A stretch of 64,000 bases of DNA from Bradyrhizobium barranii subsp. apii. Its GTDB lineage: Bacteria > Pseudomonadota > Alphaproteobacteria > Rhizobiales > Xanthobacteraceae. This document shows positions 9,284 through 17,787 of this stretch, piece by piece (the stretch's first letter is position 1; each line of letters opens with the position of its first letter). A model generated the notes under the pieces. It did not search any database. It worked only from the letters and a program-made list of their open reading frames with translations, and was not told the DNA's origin. The stretch lies in assembly GCF_011516635.5 (NCBI RefSeq), contig NZ_CP096255.1:6880501-6944500 (forward strand), read 5' to 3'. A program made the translations under genes and the position numbers.

Positions 9284-10917
9284 AACGCTTCGCCACCATC
9301 GTGACGCTGGCGGCGTTGGTGCTGCTCGCGGTGTTTCTGCTCTACCCGCTGGCGCTCGTCCTGGATGCAAGCTTTCGGATCGACGGCACGGGCGGCCTGA
9401 CACTTGGGAACTATGCGGCGATTGTGAAGAGCCGCTACTATCTTGGCAGCATCGGCAACAGTCTGCTTTGCGCCGCGCTCGCGACGGCCTTCGCATGCGC
9501 GATCGGCATCCCGCTCGCCTTCTGTCTTGCCCGGATCGACATACCGGGCCGTGCGCTGCTGCTGACGCTTGCGTCCTTGCCGCTGGTCCTGCCCTCGTTC
9601 GTCAGCGCCTACGCCCTCGTGCTGCTGTTCGGCCATGCTGGTGTCGTCACCACCGCTCTGCGCGGGATCGGAATCCCGATCGGATCGATCTACGGCGTGC
9701 CCGGAATCGTCATCGTGTTCACGTTGACGCTCTATCCATACGTCGTCATGCCCGTGCTGGCCGGATTCCAGGCCGTCGACGCCTCGATGGAGGAGGCAGC
9801 CCGCAATCTCGGCGGCTCACGGCCCTATGTGATCCGCACCGTGCTGCTGCCCATCGTGATGCCGGCGATCCTTGCCGGCGGACTATTGGTGTTCATCGAG
9901 GCACTGGAGAATTTCGGCGTGCCAGCGGTGCTGGCTGAGGACCGGCCGTTCCTGGCCGTCGACATCTTCAAGCTGTTCGCCGGCGAATCTGATGCCAACC
10001 CGGCCGCGGCGGGCGCACTCAGCGTGCTCCTGATCGCCTGCACGGCGATCGCGCTGCTCGTTCAGCGGCACTACCTCGGCAAGCGCCGGTTTTCGACCAA
10101 TGCCCGCAGCGCGCCCGCGAAGCTGCCTCTGACGCCGGGACTGCGGCTCACGGCCACGATCGTGAGTTGGGGCATTGTGATTGCCTCGCTGCTGCCGTTC
10201 GCGGCTGTGTTGATGATCTCCCTCCTGCGCTTTCGCGGCCCTGTCCTGACCTGGGAGTTCGGATTGGGCAATTACGCCACCCTATTGTCGGGCTCCTATC
10301 GGCCGCTGCTCAACACGCTGACGCTCGCCAGCATCGCGGCCGTCGTCACCATGCTGATCGGCGCTCCGATCGGCTATGTCGTGGCCCGGCACCGCTCGCG
10401 CCTGTCGGGATTGCTAGATTTCGTCGGCATGGTGCCGTTTGCGGTCTCGGGCACGATCCTGGCGATCGGGCTCATCATCGCGTTCAACAGCGGTCCCTTG
10501 ATTCTGACCGGCGGCTGGCTGATCCTGGTCATCGCCTATGTCGTCCGCAAGCTCCCCTTCGCGATCCGGTCGTCCTCCGCAATCGTGCACCAGCTCGATC
10601 CCTCGCTCGAGGAAGCCTCGATCAATCTCGGTGTCTCGCCAAGCAAAACCTTCGCGACCCTGACCGTGCCGTTGATGGCCAGCGGCCTTGTCGGCGGGCT
10701 GGTGCTGGTCTGGATCACCGCGGCATCCGAGTTGAGCGCGACCATTGTGCTCTATGCGAGCGGCTGGGTCACCACGACCGTCGTGATGTACCATGCCATC
10801 GAGGGCACCGGCGCGGGTCTGGCGGCCGCCGCGGCCGCGGTGCTTATCCTCGTCACCGCAATCCCGTTGCTCCTGATCAATCGGCGCATCAACAAGCAGG
10901 AATCAACCGTGATATGA
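9280..10917 (+). CDS. ABC transporter permease, two fused domains (FbpB-like)
   Basis: 545 residues with about 12 membrane segments arranged as two tandem BinpDep-type permease domains. Each half carries an EAA loop (EEAARNLGGSRPYVIRTVLLP at about residues 171-191 and EEASINLGVSPSKTFATLTVP in the second half), where the ATPase docks. One polypeptide therefore replaces the usual permease dimer, as in FbpB-type systems. It overlaps the ATPase gene and the downstream threonine aldolase gene (both ATGA), so all are on one transcript. Confidence 0.9.
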
Positions 10918-11990
10918 CGGCAGGACAGGACGGTATGAACGAAGCAGCCCCGACGCTCCCGAATTTCCGCAGCGACAATGTCGCGCCGGTCTGTCCCGAG
11001 ATTCTGCAAGCGATCGCCGAGGCCAATCGCGGCCCGGCCGCCGCCTATGGGGACGACGATTATTCGAGATTGTTGAATGCGCGCTTCTCGGAGCTGTTCG
11101 AGACCGCGGTCACCGTGTTCCCGGTCTCGACCGGTACGGCGGCCAACGCCTTGTCACTCGCGAGCTGCGCGCGGCCCTATGGCGCCATCTATTGTCACGA
11201 AGAGGCGCATATCCACACCGCGGAAGGCGGCGCGACCGAAGCCTTCACAGGCGGCGCGAAGCTCGTCGCCATGTCCGGCCGAAACTTTCGGATCGAGCCG
11301 TCGAGCCTGCGCCAGGCGCTGGGCCAGGCGGCCTGGGGAGTCCGCAATCGCTCCCAGCCCGATGCGGTGTCGATCACTCAGGCCAGCGAATATGGAACGA
11401 TCTATCCCCTCGCCGAGATCGCCGACATCGGAGCAATCGCCCACGACAAGAATCTGTCGCTGCACATGGATGGCGCCCGGTTCGCCAACGCGCTCGCGCG
11501 GCTCGATTGCAGCCCGGCCGACATGACCTGGCGCGCTGGCGTCGACATCCTGTCCTTCGGGGCGACGAAGAACGGGGCGATGTCGGCGGATGCGATCGTG
11601 GTCTTCGACCAGGATCTCGTCGAATCCCTGTCCTATCGGCTTCGCCGCGCTGGCCAGACCTCGTCGAAGATGCGCTTCGCGTCGGCACAGCTGCTCGCCT
11701 ACGTCGAGGATCGCCTTTATCTGCGGCTCGCGGCGAAGGCCAATGCCGTGGCCGCGCGTCTTGGAGCGGGTCTCGCTGCGCTACCCGACGTTCAGCTCAT
11801 TGCGCCAGTGGAAGCCAATCTGGTTTTCATCAACCTGCCCGCTTTGGCCATCAACCGTCTTGCAGCGAGCGGGCTGCAATTCGCGCGACGGGGCCAGGAC
11901 GTAATCCGGTTCGTGGCTCGCTTTGACAGCACCGAACAGGAAGCCGACGAGGTCATCGCGCTCGTCCATCGCGCGATTGCAGGAGGCTGA
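10914..11990 (+). CDS. low-specificity L-threonine aldolase family protein
   Basis: 358 residues from the ATG overlapping the permease stop; a second ATG at 10935 is also possible. This is a PLP fold-type I beta-eliminating lyase. HMDGARF (184-190) and the PLP lysine K219 in LSFGATKNGAM identify the threonine aldolase family, which cleaves beta-hydroxy amino acids to glycine and an aldehyde. It is the last gene of the operon. Its place in the pathway is not obvious. It could act on a beta-hydroxy-alpha-amino acid imported by the same transporter and give glycine for the glyoxylate-type aminotransferase. Confidence 0.85.
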   Translation: MTAGQDGMNEAAPTLPNFRSDNVAPVCPEILQAIAEANRGPAAAYGDDDYSRLLNARFSELFETAVTVFPVSTGTAANALSLASCARPYGAIYCHEEAHIHTAEGGATEAFTGGAKLVAMSGRNFRIEPSSLRQALGQAAWGVRNRSQPDAVSITQASEYGTIYPLAEIADIGAIAHDKNLSLHMDGARFANALARLDCSPADMTWRAGVDILSFGATKNGAMSADAIVVFDQDLVESLSYRLRRAGQTSSKMRFASAQLLAYVEDRLYLRLAAKANAVAARLGAGLAALPDVQLIAPVEANLVFINLPALAINRLAASGLQFARRGQDVIRFVARFDSTEQEADEVIALVHRAIAGG

Positions 11991-12003
11991 GAGCGATCAT
12001 TCC

Positions 12004-12240
12004 TTAGCCGATCATTCTGCAGATAGTTGCCCCGCCCACCGTCACCCACGCGTCTACAGCCTTCCAAATTTTCGATTGCAGCTCCTGCGCAACAAGAGCA
12101 TCGCTTGGCAAGCGGCACACGCTCAACCAACTGCCACGCCCGTTAGGGCGCGTGATGTCTGGCCGGTAGAGCCTGCCGAAACGCTTCTTCAAATAACCGG
12201 CCCATCTTTCTAGTAGAGCGATGGTCTCGGGACTGCGCAC
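12004..12240 (-). CDS. possible hypothetical protein or gene remnant (78 aa)
   Basis: A 78-residue open frame with a GTG start. The composition (ETIALLERWAGYLKKRFGRL, then DALVAQELQSKIWKAVDAW) looks protein-like rather than like an antisense shadow. A different frame just upstream (KVFDAVREVRAG) could be its displaced N-terminus, which would make this a frameshifted relic. There is no recognised family and no good ribosome-binding site. It lies between the end of the catabolic operon and the next small gene. Confidence 0.3.
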   Translation of the reverse strand: MRSPETIALLERWAGYLKKRFGRLYRPDITRPNGRGSWLSVCRLPSDALVAQELQSKIWKAVDAWVTVGGATICRMIG

Positions 12241-12375
12241 GATGACCAGCCTGCGCGCACCTCGCGAACAGCATCGAACACCTTAGGAGTATCGCGAACG
12301 GGCGCATTCTTTACCCGCGAGGTAATCGAATTGGTCCCCGCCACGGCGCATCTTCGGTCGCAACAGGAGATGACC

Positions 12376-12606
12376 ATGATCGCGCTGCTGCTCTACCGGA
12401 CCATCGCAGACCACCTTGTTCCCTGGGCCGTGACGCTCGCGACCCGCATGCTGGCACGCAGCCTCAACATGCCCGAGCCGCTGGTGCATTCGACCGGCGA
12501 CTATGTCGTCGCGCAGGTCACAGCCTTCGAGCACGGCGTCGGCAAGAGCCTCTGCCCGTTCCGCCTCGCCCGCTTGCTCCGCGCCTGGTGGCGCGGACGG
12601 CACTGA
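12376..12606 (+). CDS. small hypothetical protein (76 aa)
   Basis: Starts at the second of two close ATGs because AGGAG ends six bases before it. The protein has an amphipathic or hydrophobic N-terminal helix (IALLLYRTIADHLVPWAVTLA) and a basic C-terminus (LARLLRAWWRGRH). Its function is unknown. The next gene follows after 36 bases on the same strand, so the two may be cotranscribed. Confidence 0.5.
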   Translation: MIALLLYRTIADHLVPWAVTLATRMLARSLNMPEPLVHSTGDYVVAQVTAFEHGVGKSLCPFRLARLLRAWWRGRH

Positions 12607-12642
12607 ATTCACCCCAAGCCCAACCCAACCATGGAGACCACG

Positions 12643-13041
12643 ATGATCGACGCATCCACCTTCCTGCGCCGCGCGCTTCTCGCCGACGCCATCTTCAGCG
12701 GCGTCGCCGCCCTCGGCTTCACCTTCGGCGCCGGCGCGTTCGCATCGCTGTTCAACCTGCCTCAAGCGCTGCTGCGTGAGACCGGCCTGTTCCTGATCGC
12801 CTACACCGCGCTGGTCGGCTGGCTTGCCTCGCGTGCCTCCGTGGCGAGGCCGCTCGTGCTGCTGGTCGTGGTCGGCAACGCGGCCTGGACGGTCGGCAGC
12901 ATCGCGCTGCTGTTCTCGGGCGCGGTGTCGCCGAACATCGGTGGCGAGCTCATGGTCGTCGCGCAGGCGATTGCGACCGGCGTGTTTGCCGAGCTGCAAT
13001 ATGTGGGATTGCGGAAGAGCGGGAACGTGGTGGTGGCGTGA
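12643..13041 (+). CDS. small integral membrane protein, four predicted TM helices
   Basis: 132 residues starting at the ATG preceded by GGAG (the upstream in-frame ATG at 12631 lacks a spacing-correct site). Four hydrophobic segments at about 15-35, 45-65, 70-90 and 100-120 alternate with short loops. No catalytic motif is visible. It resembles uncharacterised rhizobial membrane proteins with a DoxX-like layout, but I would not assign a family. Confidence 0.6.
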   Translation: MIDASTFLRRALLADAIFSGVAALGFTFGAGAFASLFNLPQALLRETGLFLIAYTALVGWLASRASVARPLVLLVVVGNAAWTVGSIALLFSGAVSPNIGGELMVVAQAIATGVFAELQYVGLRKSGNVVVA

Positions 13042-13073
13042 GGTTCGGCTCGACCGGCACACCACGCGCAGTC

Positions 13074-13174
13074 GTCGCCCGGCCTGGCCGGGCGACCCAG
13101 TATTCCAGAGACAGTAGACGTATGCGGATGGGCTGCGGCGTACTGGATGCCCCGGTCAAGGCCGGGGCATGACA
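13074..13174. repeat. dispersed palindromic intergenic repeat, family A copy 1
   Basis: About 100 bases with a hairpin at each end (GTCGCCCGGCC...GGCCGGGCGAC and ATGCCCCGG...CCGGGGCAT) and a conserved core CAGTATTCCAGAG. A second copy lies at 41096-41200 in the opposite orientation. Such elements are extragenic palindromes; here it sits between convergent genes. Confidence 0.8.
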
Positions 13175-13199
13175 GCGGAAATGGGGGCTCGAACTCGTG

Positions 13200-13757
13200 C
13201 TAAGCCCGCGCGCGACCGTTCTTCTTGCCAACGGCATGGCCGTTGAGCTTCTTCTTGCCGGCCTTCGCGCCCGCCTTCTTGGCCTTGGCTTCCGTGCGCG
13301 CCTTCACCTTGGTGCGTTCAGCGCGGGCCTCGGCACGCAACTTCTTGCGCTTGGCCTCGCAGGAAGGGCATTTGCAGCCGATCGGCTTCAGATAGGCTTT
13401 GAAGTAGTCGGTGCCGTAATCGTAGTTGATCTCGTCGCCCGGCTCGATGTTCCTGATGGCGCGGATGAAGACCTTGCGCTCGCGCGGCCGGACGTCGGAC
13501 TCGGCGTTGGGCCGGCAGGAATGGTTGATGTAGCGGGCGAGGTTCTTGCGCACCGAGCCGTCGATGGTCCAGCGGTTGTTGAGCTCGAACAGATATTTGT
13601 TCTCGATCTCGTCATGCGCGGGAATTCTGGAGTCCAGGATCGGTCCGAAATAACGGATGATCCGGGTCCCCTTCTTGATCGGCATGGTAGCGAAGAGGCC
13701 AAGTCCGGTCTTGGAACGGCCGACGCGATAGGATTTGCTGGAAGCGATGGCTGGCAT
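13200..13757 (-). CDS. SET-domain protein (putative protein lysine methyltransferase)
   Basis: 185 residues. The SET core covers about 10-118: the N-terminal strand with KTGLGLFATMPIKKG, the knot motif NHSCRPN (78-84) and EINYDYG (109-115), which together form the S-adenosylmethionine site and catalytic pocket. C128, C130 and C133 with C81 form the expected post-SET zinc cluster (GCKCPSCEAKRKK). The tail from about 134 is almost entirely Lys, Ala, Arg and Glu, like histone H1-type tails, and could bind nucleic acid. Bacterial SET proteins of this form occur in Bradyrhizobium and other bacteria; their substrates are mostly unknown. The gene stands alone and converges with the upstream repeat. 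Confidence 0.85.
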   Translation of the reverse strand: MPAIASSKSYRVGRSKTGLGLFATMPIKKGTRIIRYFGPILDSRIPAHDEIENKYLFELNNRWTIDGSVRKNLARYINHSCRPNAESDVRPRERKVFIRAIRNIEPGDEINYDYGTDYFKAYLKPIGCKCPSCEAKRKKLRAEARAERTKVKARTEAKAKKAGAKAGKKKLNGHAVGKKNGRARA

Positions 13758-13917
13758 GATCGAATGAGATGTCGCGGACGAAGCGCGGTAAGCGCAGCGG
13801 AAGGCGCCCTTCTAGAACGATTCCGCGCCGCTGTCAGGTACATCCCGCCTCTGTTTGAACCTTGCCCACAGTGAAGACGTCTGATGGAGGGAGTTCCCTC
13901 TGTATCAAGGCGTCGTC

Positions 13918-14523
13918 ATGAGGCGTATCGCGTTCCTTTGTCTGACCGTGCTGCTGACTTGCCTGAGCGCGGGTCACGTCGCCGCCCAATCCATGGGCAG
14001 CACCTATTCCTCCACAGCGCCAAAAGACTGCCGCCAGATCGGCAAGCCCAGCGAGCTCGACGGCGGCACCACGCGGGTCTGCCCGGGAAAAAACGGCCTG
14101 ATCGTGCTGATCGCCGAGGATGATCTGCGCGAAAACGTCTCGGTCGGCCGCAACCGCAAGGCCGCAGCGGAGGAACCGGCGGCAAAGGTCTGGTTCGCGC
14201 CATTCAATTCGTCGGAGGCCACCGTCGAATGGCGTAGCGCGGGCACCAAGCCGATTGCCATGATCCAGCGCTGGCACATCGCCGATGGCACCGATCCCGA
14301 CAAGCAGGGACGGCCGAACACCAAGGCCGTGCTCGTCGTGACGCGGCTGCCGCCGGGGCCGGTCTGCCACGTCGCCTATGTCGATGCCATCGCCAACCCC
14401 ACCGCCAATGAGCTCGCGCGCAAGGCGGCGGACGATTTCGCCCGCAGCTTCACTTGCGGCAAGGACGAGGTGAAGATTGTCGGCACGCGTGGACGTGCGG
14501 TCGAACTCGCGACGATGCGCTAG
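13918..14523 (+). CDS. secreted hypothetical protein (201 aa)
   Basis: A signal peptide (about 1-24, ending HVAAQ) precedes a 175-residue periplasmic region with four cysteines that could form two disulfides (DCRQIG, RVCPGK, GPVCHVA, SFTCGK). No known domain is recognised. It converges with the TetR gene, whose stop lies 21 bases away. Confidence 0.7.
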   Translation: MRRIAFLCLTVLLTCLSAGHVAAQSMGSTYSSTAPKDCRQIGKPSELDGGTTRVCPGKNGLIVLIAEDDLRENVSVGRNRKAAAEEPAAKVWFAPFNSSEATVEWRSAGTKPIAMIQRWHIADGTDPDKQGRPNTKAVLVVTRLPPGPVCHVAYVDAIANPTANELARKAADDFARSFTCGKDEVKIVGTRGRAVELATMR

Positions 14524-14544
14524 GGCAGCGCCCGCCCGAAGGCG

Positions 14545-15279
14545 CTATGCCGGCAGCTTCGCCGTGATGGGCGCCGTCAGCATCGCCTCGAGCAACTGTT
14601 CGGTCGTCGTCCCTTCGGGCAGCCGCCCCAGAATGTCCTCGAGACGGCCGTCGAGCAGCAGCATGGTGAAGCCGTGCACCATCGACCAGGCGCGCGCGAT
14701 CGCGGCGCCCTGGTTCAGCGTCAGTGCGTCGCCACTGATCTGCTCCTGCCGCATCATGCCGATGGCATTGGCAAGGCCGGCGAAGGAGGCTTCGGCCGCC
14801 TCGTGCAGCGAGGGCCTGGAATAGTCCAGCCGCTCGGTGCGGAACATGATGCCATACATGCCGGGATGGGCCTGCGCATAGGCGACATAGGCCTTCGGCC
14901 GCGCCAGCGCGCGCTCCAGCGGCGTGGTGGCGGCGTCGCAGGACGAGGCCATCGCCGCGTTGAACTGGCGGAAGCCGACGGCCGCGAGCTCGCTGAGCAG
15001 GCCGGTGAGATCGCCGAAATGATGGGTCGGCGCGGCATGCGAGACGCCCGCCTCGCGCGCCACTGCGCGCAAGGTCAGGCCGGACAGCCCGTCGCGCTCC
15101 AGCACCCGTTCGGCGGCCTGGAGCAGCGCCTCGCGCAGGGCGCCGTGATGATACGGCGTCTCCGTCTTCGCTACTGCCGGACGGCGTGCGGAACGCGCCT
15201 GCGCGCTCGCGGCCGACGATGTCTTGCGCGGGGTACGCGGCTTGCGCGCTGTTTCGCTGTTGGTGTCGCTTTTGGCCAT
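14545..15279 (-). CDS. TetR/AcrR-family repressor of the carotenoid oxygenase region
   Basis: 244 residues from the ATG at 15279 (a TTG two codons earlier is less likely). A basic disordered leader (about 1-45) precedes the helix-turn-helix (LTLRAVAREAGVSHAAPTHHFGD, about 72-95), and the C-terminal ligand domain is of the WHG type. It diverges from the carotenoid oxygenase gene. The spacer holds a perfect 8-3-8 palindrome that is repeated in front of the membrane-protein gene at 17198. The repressor therefore probably controls itself and both units; the ligand may be an apocarotenoid or stilbene-like aromatic (inference). Confidence 0.85.
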   Translation of the reverse strand: MAKSDTNSETARKPRTPRKTSSAASAQARSARRPAVAKTETPYHHGALREALLQAAERVLERDGLSGLTLRAVAREAGVSHAAPTHHFGDLTGLLSELAAVGFRQFNAAMASSCDAATTPLERALARPKAYVAYAQAHPGMYGIMFRTERLDYSRPSLHEAAEASFAGLANAIGMMRQEQISGDALTLNQGAAIARAWSMVHGFTMLLLDGRLEDILGRLPEGTTTEQLLEAMLTAPITAKLPA

Positions 15280-15301
15280 TTGCAAGCTATATGACGCAAT
15301 A

Positions 15302-15370
15302 TTGACAGTGTAAAGATTTCACTTGACGAATGCGGCGATCGGTATTATTCGATCTTTACGGTGTAAAGAT
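15302..15370 (+). promoter_or_regulatory. TetR operator region 1 with promoter
   Basis: A perfect palindrome ATCTTTAC-GGT-GTAAAGAT (15352-15370) lies 15 bases before the oxygenase GTG. An extra half-site GTAAAGAT is at 15310-15317 after TTGACA. A TTGACG hexamer (15323-15328) with a TATTCG-like -10 at 15346 would place transcription start inside the palindrome. The same layout recurs at 17112-17177. Confidence 0.7.
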
Positions 15371-15385
15371 AGGGAGGGATACGCC

Positions 15386-16783
15386 GTGCAGCACGACGCC
15401 GTCACCGAGCGCCGCCATAACCTCGGTCCGATTCCATTCGAAGCCGATGCGCCATTCCTCAAGATCGTCGGGGAATTGCCGCGCGATCTGAATGGCGTGC
15501 TCTATCGCAACGGTCCCAATCCGCAGTTCGATGCGCCCGGGGCGCACTGGTTCGTCGGCGACGGCATGCTGCACGCCTTCCACCTCGAGAACGGCCGCGC
15601 CAGCTATCGCAACCGCTGGGTCCGCACGCCGAAATGGCTGGCCGAGCACGATGCAGGCCGCGCGCTGTTCGGCGGCTTCGGCCGCAAGCTGCCGGATGCC
15701 CCGCAAAACCTCACCGACGGCGGCGTCGCCAACACCAACATCATCTTTCATGCCGGCAAGCTTTTGGCGCTCGAAGAAGCGCATCTGCCGACCGAGATCG
15801 AGCCGGGCACGCTGGCAACGCGCGGCTATCACGATTATCAGGGTCGCGTCGCCGGCAGCTTCACGGCGCATCCGAAGGTCGACCCGGTCACCGGCGAGCT
15901 CGTGTTCTTCGGCTACAACGCCGCGGGTCCGCTGACCCCTGCCCTCTCCTACGGATCGATCGACGCCTCCGGCAAGGCGACGCGCTTCGAACGTTTCGAG
16001 GCGCCCTATGCCAGCATGGTGCACGACTTCATCGTCACCGAGAACCATGCGCTGTTTCCGATCCTGCCGATCACCGGCAGCGTGGAGCGCGCGATGAGCG
16101 GACGGCCGCCCTATGCCTGGGAGCCGGACAAGGGCGCCTATGTCGGCGTGATGAAGCGCAACGGCACGGCGAAGGACATCGTCTGGTTCCGCGGTGAAGC
16201 CTGCTATGTCTTCCACATCATGAATGCGTGGGAGGACGGCAACCGCATCATCGCCGACGTCATGCAGTTCGAGGAAGCGCCGCTGTTTCCGCATCCCGAT
16301 GGCCGGCCGACGGATCCGGAGAAATCACGCGCCCGCCATTGCCGCTGGACGTTCGATCTCTCGGGGAAGACCGACCGCTTCCAGCAGACCTATCTCGACG
16401 ATCTCACCGGCGAATTCCCCCGCATCGACGACCGCCGCGCCGGATTGAAAAGCCGTCACGGCTGGTACGCCTGCGCCAATCCGCGGCTGCCGATGTTCGG
16501 CGCGCTGTCGGGCGTCGTCCATGTCGACGGCAACGGCAGACGGCTCGGTCATTATCTGCTGCCGGCCGGCGATACCATCTCCGAGCCGGTGTTCGTCGAA
16601 CGCGCGACGGATGCAGCGGAAGGCGACGGCTGGCTGTTGGCGGTGGTCTGGCGCGCGCGGGAGAACCGCAGTGACCTCGCCGTGTTCAACGCCACCGATG
16701 TCGAAGCCGGTCCCGTCGCGCTGGTGCAGCTCGGCCACCGCGTGCCCGACGGCTTTCACGGCAATTGGGTGGGTGCGCAGTAA
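15386..16783 (+). CDS. carotenoid oxygenase family dioxygenase (RPE65/CCD/lignostilbene type)
   Basis: 465 residues from the GTG at 15386, chosen because GGAGG lies 8 bases upstream and because the longer frame would start inside the operator. This is a seven-bladed propeller enzyme with Fe(II) held by four histidines. Candidates are in FTAHPKVDP, MVHDFIVTE, CYVFHIMNAWEDG and the C-terminal GFHGNWV. Family members split a double bond of carotenoids, apocarotenoids or stilbenes with O2. The motifs YRNGPNPQFDAPGAHWFVGD and EDGNRIIADVM are well conserved. The gene is under a TetR-type operator, suggesting induction by its substrate. Confidence 0.9.
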   Translation: MQHDAVTERRHNLGPIPFEADAPFLKIVGELPRDLNGVLYRNGPNPQFDAPGAHWFVGDGMLHAFHLENGRASYRNRWVRTPKWLAEHDAGRALFGGFGRKLPDAPQNLTDGGVANTNIIFHAGKLLALEEAHLPTEIEPGTLATRGYHDYQGRVAGSFTAHPKVDPVTGELVFFGYNAAGPLTPALSYGSIDASGKATRFERFEAPYASMVHDFIVTENHALFPILPITGSVERAMSGRPPYAWEPDKGAYVGVMKRNGTAKDIVWFRGEACYVFHIMNAWEDGNRIIADVMQFEEAPLFPHPDGRPTDPEKSRARHCRWTFDLSGKTDRFQQTYLDDLTGEFPRIDDRRAGLKSRHGWYACANPRLPMFGALSGVVHVDGNGRRLGHYLLPAGDTISEPVFVERATDAAEGDGWLLAVVWRARENRSDLAVFNATDVEAGPVALVQLGHRVPDGFHGNWVGAQ

Positions 16784-16792
16784 CTCTCGCCT

Positions 16793-16836
16793 CGTCATTC
16801 CGGGGCGCGACGACGTCGCGAGCCCCGGAATGACAT
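16793..16836. repeat. short palindromic repeat, family C copy
   Basis: GTCATTCCGGGGCGCGACG, then the inverted arm GAGCCCCGGAATGAC, form a hairpin just after the oxygenase stop. It is related to the longer element at 37643-37737. It may act as a transcription terminator or mRNA stabiliser. Confidence 0.6.
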
Positions 16837-16863
16837 CGCGGATGTCACCAAAGAGGCCTGCAC

Positions 16864-17121
16864 ATGCCCTCGATCACCACAGATTGCCTTGCCGTCCTCG
16901 CCTTGGCCTGCGCCGCGCTCGCACTCCGGATGATCCGGCTACGTTGGAGCGGCCATGTCATCTTCAACGGCGGTATCTTGCTCTCGGTCGGCCTCCTGCT
17001 CGCCGCCGCGCTGCCGATCCTGTCACGCCTGCCCTGGGCGGAATTCGCCGACGCGGCGTCCGACCAAGCCATTGCAGCACTTCATTTTTTGGAAGTCACC
17101 TACGTTATTTTGACACTGTAA
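16864..17121 (+). CDS. small membrane protein (85 aa)
   Basis: Two strong hydrophobic segments (about 8-27 and 37-55) and a third weaker one at the C-terminus. The stop codon lies inside the half-site of the second TetR operator. It lies between two TetR-controlled genes and may belong to the oxygenase transcript. No family is recognised. Confidence 0.5.
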   Translation: MPSITTDCLAVLALACAALALRMIRLRWSGHVIFNGGILLSVGLLLAAALPILSRLPWAEFADAASDQAIAALHFLEVTYVILTL

Positions 17122-17177
17122 AGATTTCGCTTGACCCGCCATCGCTCCTGAATTATTTATCTTTACATCGTAAAGAT
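17111..17177 (+). promoter_or_regulatory. TetR operator region 2 with promoter
   Basis: The palindrome ATCTTTAC-ATC-GTAAAGAT (17159-17177) has the same 8-base arms as operator 1. A half-site GTAAAGAT lies 52 bases upstream (17118-17125), and a promoter-like TTGACC (17131-17136) is followed after 17 bases by TATTTA (17154-17159). Everything except the spacer bases repeats the arrangement before the carotenoid oxygenase. Confidence 0.7.
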
Positions 17178-17197
17178 TGGCCAGACCGAGGCGGCTC

Positions 17198-17773
17198 ATG
17201 GCGATTTTCCTGATCCTCGCGCCCTACGGCGCCTACACTTTCCTGATGCTGGTGACGTCGGCCACGATCAGCGTGTTCGCCGCGTCTACAATCTGCCTCG
17301 CCACCATCACAGTGGATATCGCGCGCGGCCGCTCCGTCAAGATCCTGGCGATGGGCTCGGCGATCGTATTCGCCGCAATCGGCCTCTACCTCGCGCTGAT
17401 CGACCCGAAGCTCGGCACGCTGGGCGTCAAGCTGTCGGTCGATATCGGCATCTTCGTCATCTCGCTCGGCTCGATGCTGGTCCGCCACCCGTTCACGCTG
17501 CAATATGCGGTTGAAACGGTCCCGGCCGAGACGGCGGCGATGCCCGGCTTCCTCACCGCCAACTACGTCATCACCGGCGCCTGGACCGCCGCCGCGCTGT
17601 TGATGATGGCCGCCAACATCGCGCTGCTCTACGTCCCCGCCCTGCCGCTCTGGTCGGGCCTCGCGGTCGCCTTCGCCGCCCGCAACAGCGCGATCTACTT
17701 CACAAAATGGTATCCCGAGTATCGCCAGATCAAATATGCTGCGCCCGCCGCCGCGCAGCCCCACCCCCATTGA
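17198..17773 (+). CDS. multi-pass membrane protein under TetR operator 2
   Basis: 191 residues from the ATG with GAGG upstream; the TTG at 17177 would lie in the operator. About six hydrophobic segments (roughly 2-20, 25-40, 50-68, 78-92, 115-140, 145-165) are separated by short loops. No recognised motif. It is followed 14 bases later by an IspZ-like gene on the same strand. A membrane function linked to the oxygenase substrate is possible but not shown. Confidence 0.7.
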   Translation: MAIFLILAPYGAYTFLMLVTSATISVFAASTICLATITVDIARGRSVKILAMGSAIVFAAIGLYLALIDPKLGTLGVKLSVDIGIFVISLGSMLVRHPFTLQYAVETVPAETAAMPGFLTANYVITGAWTAAALLMMAANIALLYVPALPLWSGLAVAFAARNSAIYFTKWYPEYRQIKYAAPAAAQPHPH

Positions 17774-17787
17774 AGACAGGACAGACG

